64,000 bases of DNA. Source: Niabella drilacis. GTDB taxonomy: Bacteria; Bacteroidota; Bacteroidia; Chitinophagales; Chitinophagaceae. Location: the NCBI RefSeq assembly GCF_900101395.1, contig NZ_FMZO01000001.1:62001-126000 (forward strand), written 5' to 3'. How positions within the stretch are numbered: the stretch's first letter is position 1; each line of letters opens with the position of its first letter. A program made the translations under genes and the position numbers. This document shows positions 59,538 through 64,000 of this stretch, in pieces. The notes below the pieces were generated by a model. It was not told the origin of the DNA. It was given only the letters and a program-made list of their open reading frames with translations, and ran no database searches.

Positions 59538-61766
59538 ATGGAAATTACTGTAAAAACCGCAGAACAGCTGCGTTTGACAAAAGAAGAGTTTGAACTGATC
59601 AGGGAAAAACTGGGGCGTACGCCTAATTTTAATGAGCTGTGTGCCTTTTCTGCCATGTGGAGCGAGCACTGCAGTTACAAGAACTCCATTAAATGGCTGA
59701 AAACGCTCCCGCGCGATGGAGGCCGCATGCTGGTGGCTGCAGGAGAAGAAAATGCGGGGCTGATGGATATCGGCGGCGGGCTGGGCGTTGTATTTAAGAT
59801 CGAATCACACAATCACCCCTCGGCGCTGGAACCCTTCCAGGGGGCCGCTACCGGGGTAGGGGGTATTCACCGCGATATTTTTACCATGGGGGCCCGCCCC
59901 ATCGCAGCGCTGAACTCGCTGCGGTTTGGAAAGCTGAACGAGGCCAAGACCCAGCACCTGCTTGCAGGGGTAGTACATGGTATTGGCCATTATGGCAACT
60001 GTTTTGGAGTACCCACTGTGGGAGGGGAAATCTATTTTGACCCCTGCTACCATACCAACCCCCTGGTGAATGCCATGAGCGTGGGTATTGTAAAGGTGGG
60101 CGAAACCGTGTCTGCCACCGCAGAGGGCACCGGTAACCCGGTAATATTTGTAGGCAGTGCCACTGGCAAGGATGGCATTGGCGGCGCCTCTTTTGCATCG
60201 GCAGATATCACCTCGGAAAGTGTGCAGGAACTGCCCGCAGTGCAGGTGGGAGACCCTTTCCAGGAAAAGAAATTACTGGAAGCCTGCCTGGAAGTGATCC
60301 AGACCGGCGCTGTAGTGGGGATGCAGGATATGGGTGCTGCGGGGATCATTTGCTCTACTGCCGAAATGAGTGCCAAAGGTGGCGTGGGCATGCGCATAGA
60401 CCTGGATAAAGTGCCTACCCGCCAAAAAGATATGAAAGCCTGGGAGCTGCTGCTGAGCGAAAGCCAGGAACGGATGTTGCTGGTGGCCCAAAAAGGAAGA
60501 GAGGAGGAAGTAAAAGCCGTATTTGAAAAGTGGGATCTGCCGGCTGCTGTGATCGGGGAGGTGACCGATGATGGGTTGCTGAATTTTTATATGCATGGGC
60601 AGCTGGAAGCATCTGTACCCGCAGAGGAACTGGTGCTGGGTGGCGGTGCACCGCAGTACGACCGGGAATATAAAGAGCCGGCTTACCTGCAAACACTGAA
60701 GACATTTGACCATTCCGCTGTTAAGCAGCCTGCTGATCTGAAAGCCGTGGCCGAACAGATCGTGGCCCTGCCTTCGATCGCATCAAAACGCTGGATCTAT
60801 AACCAGTATGATAGTATGGTGGGTACCGTAAATACCTCCACCAATGCGCCTTCGGACGCAGCCGTGGTAACGATCAAGGGAACAAAAAAAGGACTGGGGG
60901 TTACTACCGATTGTAACAGCCGTTATGTATATGCAGATCCTTATAAAGGTGCCATGATCGCGGTAAGCGAAGCTGCGCGCAACCTGGTTTGCAGCGGCGC
61001 ATTACCGCTGGGAGTAACCAATTGTCTGAATTTTGGGAATCCATATGATCCTGAAGTATATTACCAGTTCGTAAATGCAATCAAAGGCATGGGCGATGCC
61101 TGCCGCAAATTTGATACACCGGTTACGGGTGGTAATGTAAGCTTTTACAACCAGAACCCGGATGGGCCTGTAAATCCTACGCCAACTATTGGCATGGTAG
61201 GACTGCTGGAAGATATCGGCAATAAAATGACCCTCGACTTCAAAAATGAAGGGGATGTGATCTACCTGCTGGGTAAGCAGCCGGAAGACCTTGGAAGCTC
61301 GGAATACCTGTATCATGTTCATGGCATTACCCACTCACCGGCCCCTTATTTTGAGCTGGAAGAGGAATTTGCCCTGCAGCAGGCTGTGGCGAAACTGATC
61401 CATAATAAAACAATATCTGCTGCGCATGATATCAGCGAGGGCGGACTGTTCATTACTTTACTGGAAAGCGGTTTTAACCGGGGATTGGGCTTCAGCGTTC
61501 AAACGAATGCTGATCTTCGTAAGGACGCAGCTTTGTTTGGCGAAGCGCAAAGCCGGGTGGTGGTAAGTGTTGCAGCGGATAAGGCGGCAGTGCTGGAGCA
61601 GGAATGTGGTGTGTCTTTTGAAAAAATAGGAACCGTAAGTTCCGGCGCTGTGATCGTTAACGGGGAAGACTGGGGTGCTATCAGCGAATGGAAGGAAAAA
61701 TATGACACGGCCATCGAAGGTTACCTGGCAAAGGAAACTGCCGGGGAAGCGATGGGAGGACTGTAA
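59538..61766 (+). CDS. purL: Phosphoribosylformylglycinamidine synthase subunit PurL
   Basis: A 742-residue small-type PurL, which amidates FGAR in step 4 of purine synthesis together with PurQ and PurS (not in this window). Blocks visible are MWSEHCSYKNSIKWLKTLPR, IESHNHPSALEPFQGAATGV, VPTVGGEIYFDPCYHTNPLV, MGDACRKFDTPVTGGNVSFY and AAHDISEGGLFITLLESGF. Length and motifs match the subunit type rather than the fused 1300-residue enzyme. It has its own consensus promoter. Confidence 0.96.
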   Translation: MEITVKTAEQLRLTKEEFELIREKLGRTPNFNELCAFSAMWSEHCSYKNSIKWLKTLPRDGGRMLVAAGEENAGLMDIGGGLGVVFKIESHNHPSALEPFQGAATGVGGIHRDIFTMGARPIAALNSLRFGKLNEAKTQHLLAGVVHGIGHYGNCFGVPTVGGEIYFDPCYHTNPLVNAMSVGIVKVGETVSATAEGTGNPVIFVGSATGKDGIGGASFASADITSESVQELPAVQVGDPFQEKKLLEACLEVIQTGAVVGMQDMGAAGIICSTAEMSAKGGVGMRIDLDKVPTRQKDMKAWELLLSESQERMLLVAQKGREEEVKAVFEKWDLPAAVIGEVTDDGLLNFYMHGQLEASVPAEELVLGGGAPQYDREYKEPAYLQTLKTFDHSAVKQPADLKAVAEQIVALPSIASKRWIYNQYDSMVGTVNTSTNAPSDAAVVTIKGTKKGLGVTTDCNSRYVYADPYKGAMIAVSEAARNLVCSGALPLGVTNCLNFGNPYDPEVYYQFVNAIKGMGDACRKFDTPVTGGNVSFYNQNPDGPVNPTPTIGMVGLLEDIGNKMTLDFKNEGDVIYLLGKQPEDLGSSEYLYHVHGITHSPAPYFELEEEFALQQAVAKLIHNKTISAAHDISEGGLFITLLESGFNRGLGFSVQTNADLRKDAALFGEAQSRVVVSVAADKAAVLEQECGVSFEKIGTVSSGAVIVNGEDWGAISEWKEKYDTAIEGYLAKETAGEAMGGL

Positions 61767-61769
61767 TTT

Positions 61770-61835
61770 AGTTTCAGGTTTGAGGTTCCAGGGTTCATGT
61801 TAACCTCAAACCTCAAACCTCAAATCTCAAACAAA
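61770..61835. repeat. Intergenic direct/inverted repeat before proC
   Basis: TTTCAGGTTTGAGGTTCC (61772-61789) is mirrored by AACCTCAAACCTCAAACCTC (61802-61821) followed by AAATCTCAAAC, so the gap can fold as a hairpin. The end reaches the proC ATG within five bases. The frame from the false upstream ATG 61797 translates this repeat (LTSNLKPQIS). Confidence 0.75.
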
Positions 61836-62624
61836 ATGAATATTGCGATCATCGGTGGAGGCAACCTGGGCACTGCAATAGCAGAAGGGCTGATCAAAAG
61901 TAAGTTCTGCAAACCCGAAGCTATAACTATTACCAAAAGAAATCCGGCTACCCTGAAAGAACTGGAAAAAAAAGGTGTTAAGACAAGCGCGGATAACGCA
62001 GCTGCCGTAAAGCAGAGTGAGCTGGTGATCCTGGCGGTTAAACCCTTCCAGGTGGCTGCGGTGATCGAAGGATTTAAAAAGCAGCTGACCGTAAAACATA
62101 CACTGGTTTCGGTGATCACCGGTGTTTCGCTGGCCGATCTGCAGGAAATGATCAAAAAGCAGCTTCCTGTTTTCAGGGCCATGCCCAATACGGCTATAGC
62201 CATCCAGGAAAGTATTACCTGCATCAGCTATGCCAATGCGACCGAAAAAGAGGCCGCCTATGTAGTGGATATGTTTAATACCCTGGGTAAGGTAGCGCTG
62301 ATCGACGAAAAGCTGATGGATGCCGCCACGGTGCTGGGAGCCTGCGGAACCGCTTTTGCATTGCGTTATATCCGTGCCAATATCCAGGCCGGAATTGAAA
62401 TAGGGTTTGATGCCAGAACGGCCAACCTGATCGCCGCACAAACAGCAAAGGGCGCTGCGGAACTGCTGCTGAAAAATGGCAGCCACCCCGAGCAGGAAAT
62501 TGATAAGGTAACCACCCCCAAAGGCTGCACCATAGTCGGACTCAATGAAATGGAGCACCGGGGATTCAGCTCTTCACTCATCCGCGGCGTAATTGCCAGT
62601 TATAAAAAAATAGCTAAGGATTAA
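61836..62624 (+). CDS. proC: Pyrroline-5-carboxylate reductase
   Basis: A 262-residue NAD(P)H enzyme for the last step of proline synthesis. The Rossmann loop is IAIIGGGNLGTAIAEGLIKS; VILAVKPFQVAAVIEGF, FRAMPNTAIAIQESITCISY and the C-terminal GSHPEQEIDKVTTPKGCTIV then GLNEMEHRGFSSSLIRGV are family blocks. The ATG at 61836 directly precedes the Rossmann loop; the longer start at 61797 would translate intergenic repeat DNA. Its 3' end overlaps the convergent TPR gene by 11 bases. Confidence 0.95.
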   Translation: MNIAIIGGGNLGTAIAEGLIKSKFCKPEAITITKRNPATLKELEKKGVKTSADNAAAVKQSELVILAVKPFQVAAVIEGFKKQLTVKHTLVSVITGVSLADLQEMIKKQLPVFRAMPNTAIAIQESITCISYANATEKEAAYVVDMFNTLGKVALIDEKLMDAATVLGACGTAFALRYIRANIQAGIEIGFDARTANLIAAQTAKGAAELLLKNGSHPEQEIDKVTTPKGCTIVGLNEMEHRGFSSSLIRGVIASYKKIAKD

Positions 62625-64000
62625 TTTTCGCTTTTAGGGCTTCCGCTTTTTTTAAGTCGGCATCGGCTTGCTCGTGCCTGCCGAGCTCCTTGTAAACAGA
62701 CCCCCGTATAAAATAAGCCTCATTGTTTTGAGGGGCCAGCTCAATCCATTTGTCCAGGTCTTTGAGTGTATGCGTATAGTCTTTTTGGGTGTAATAAACC
62801 CTTGCCCGTTCCTTGTAGGCATCGGCATAGGTGGTATCCAGGGCAATCAGGTTCGTAAAATCATCGATGGCGTGCCGGTAATCCTTTTTTAAAAAGTAAA
62901 TAGTACCCCGGTTATAATAAGCATTTGCGTTTTTGGGGTCCAGTGTAAGGATGGTATTAAAATCTTTAAATGATTGCTCATATTCCTGTTTGGTAAAATA
63001 CAGCCATCCGCGCAGGCGGTAAGCTTCGGTATTTTTAGGATCGAGGGCAATGAGTTTTGTAAAATCTTCAGCTGCTTTTTGTGTGTTGTTCATTTCCTGG
63101 TATAAGGATCCGCGCACAAGATAGGCATCTTTATTCTGAGGGTCCAGTGCAGTCCATTTGTCCAGGTCCTTTAGCGTGCCGGCATAGTCCTTTTGGTTAT
63201 AGTATAGTCTTGCCCGCTGCCTGTAAGCCTCCGCATAGGCGGTATCCAGTGCGATGCAGCCTGTAAAATCGTCAATCGCCCGCTGGTAATCTTTTTTAAA
63301 GATATAGATGTTGCCCCGGTTATAATATGCACTCTTGTTTTTAGGATCCAGCTCTATGAGCTTTGTAAAATCATCAGATGCACGGTTGTAGTCATTATTT
63401 TGCAGGTAACACCAGCCGCGCAAACCATAGGCTTCTGCATCTTTTGCATTTTGGGCAAGGTGTTTTGTAAAATCATCAATAGCTTCCCCGATTTTATTTA
63501 AATTCAGATAACTCGATCCGCGTACTTTATAGGAATCGCTCTCTTTGGCGCCCAGGACAATGGCCCGGGTGAGATCATGGATGGAAGCCTTGTAATCTTG
63601 TTTCAGGTAATAGGCATTGCCGCGTGAGCGGTAGGCCTCAGCGTACCCGGTGTCAATGGTAATGGCTTTTGTCAGATCTTCAAGAGCTTTATCGTAGTTT
63701 TGGGTGGCGATATAGATGTTGCCCCGGTTGCGATAGCCCTCTGCATACCGGTCGTTCAGCTCAATGGCTTTTCCCAGGTCGATAGCTGCTATTTCCAGAA
63801 CGTTAATATTGCTCATGGCCCGGAGGTTATAGGCTTCGTAGTTTCGGGGATCCAGCTCAATAACCCGTGAAAAATCATCATTGGCCCGTTTCATTTCCTT
63901 TTTTCCCAGGTAGGCTCTGCCTCGGTTAAGATAAGCCTTGCTTAAAAATGCAAAAGGGCTATCCGGAGGCGTCCGTTTTATAGCCTCCGTAAAGTTCGTA
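62614..64000 (-). CDS. Tetratricopeptide repeat protein, N-terminus outside window
   Basis: An open frame of 462 codons runs from the right edge (TNFTEAIKRTPPDSP) to the TAA at 62614-62616. It is built almost wholly of 34-residue TPRs (AYYNRGNIYIFKKDYQRAID, DFTKLIALDPKN). A higher-order unit of four TPRs (134-136 residues) occurs three times, beginning near residues 21, 155 and 291 counted from the first in-window Met (63894). It is a protein-interaction scaffold, location unknown. Its 3' end overlaps the convergent proC by 11 bases. Confidence 0.9.
   Translation of the reverse strand, partial: TNFTEAIKRTPPDSPFAFLSKAYLNRGRAYLGKKEMKRANDDFSRVIELDPRNYEAYNLRAMSNINVLEIAAIDLGKAIELNDRYAEGYRNRGNIYIATQNYDKALEDLTKAITIDTGYAEAYRSRGNAYYLKQDYKASIHDLTRAIVLGAKESDSYKVRGSSYLNLNKIGEAIDDFTKHLAQNAKDAEAYGLRGWCYLQNNDYNRASDDFTKLIELDPKNKSAYYNRGNIYIFKKDYQRAIDDFTGCIALDTAYAEAYRQRARLYYNQKDYAGTLKDLDKWTALDPQNKDAYLVRGSLYQEMNNTQKAAEDFTKLIALDPKNTEAYRLRGWLYFTKQEYEQSFKDFNTILTLDPKNANAYYNRGTIYFLKKDYRHAIDDFTNLIALDTTYADAYKERARVYYTQKDYTHTLKDLDKWIELAPQNNEAYFIRGSVYKELGRHEQADADLKKAEALKAKINP

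Overview
This 64 kb window is chromosomal DNA of a Bacteroidota bacterium, most likely a member of the Chitinophagaceae (inference). Supporting signs are promoters of the TTTG-N19-21-TAnnTTTG type before rpsL, purL and other genes, few Shine-Dalgarno sequences, a type III glutamine synthetase, a PafA-type phosphatase, a SusC-like plug motif inside a BlaR1-like protein, and many small Bacteroidota-type lipoproteins.

Layout. 1-6.3 kb: the end of an amidohydrolase gene, then a TetR-controlled tripartite efflux operon (TetR, TolC, HlyD/EmrA, DHA2-type MFS) behind a 38-bp palindromic operator. 6.4-18 kb: a YdcF-like protein, cydAB, a small lipoprotein, prfB with its +1 frameshift, P5C dehydrogenase, pyrR, two lipoproteins, a DUF6624-like gene broken by an in-frame stop, and a RES/Xre toxin-antitoxin pair. 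18-26 kb: parE without parC, a thioesterase, an ECF sigma/anti-sigma pair, rdgB, ilvE, and rpsL-rpsG closed by a terminator without fusA. 26-41.6 kb: DinB-like protein, AAA ATPase behind a tandem palindromic repeat, acyl-CoA-binding protein, PAP2 phosphatase plus PafA, esterase, a BlaI / M56-peptidase pair, rarA with an acetyltransferase, hydrolases, a sterol-desaturase-like protein and a saccharopine-dehydrogenase-like protein.

41.7-55.6 kb is the accessory part. It starts at tRNA-Leu(CAA), behind which lie a HipA remnant, a TlpA-like gene cut before its thioredoxin domain, and an AraC remnant. These are followed by a run of co-directional genes for a Cys-nucleophile hydrolase, NAD(P)-binding proteins, two metallo-beta-lactamase-fold enzymes, an MdaB-like flavoprotein and an SDR, with a cupin remnant between them. 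After that come AT-rich orphan genes: lipoproteins, a SMI1/KNR4 protein, a frameshifted membrane protein and an immunity-like protein. Core genes resume with glnN, a polytopic membrane protein, purL, proC and a TPR protein that runs off the right edge.

Most notable. (1) The same palindrome, TACGAA-N3-TTCGTA, overlaps the -7 box both of blaI and, 10 kb away, of the truncated TlpA-like gene, suggesting a BlaI regulon. (2) The M56 protein of that blaI operon carries two SusC-like plug motifs and a NEVVVVGYG signature. (3) At least six intergenic gaps between co-directional genes hold short, purine/pyrimidine-biased direct and inverted repeats ending just before start codons. (4) Several decayed genes can be read from the sequence: HipA, AraC, cupin, DUF6624-like with an internal TAG, and a poly-T frameshift. 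No CRISPR array, rRNA operon, intact insertion sequence or prophage was seen.
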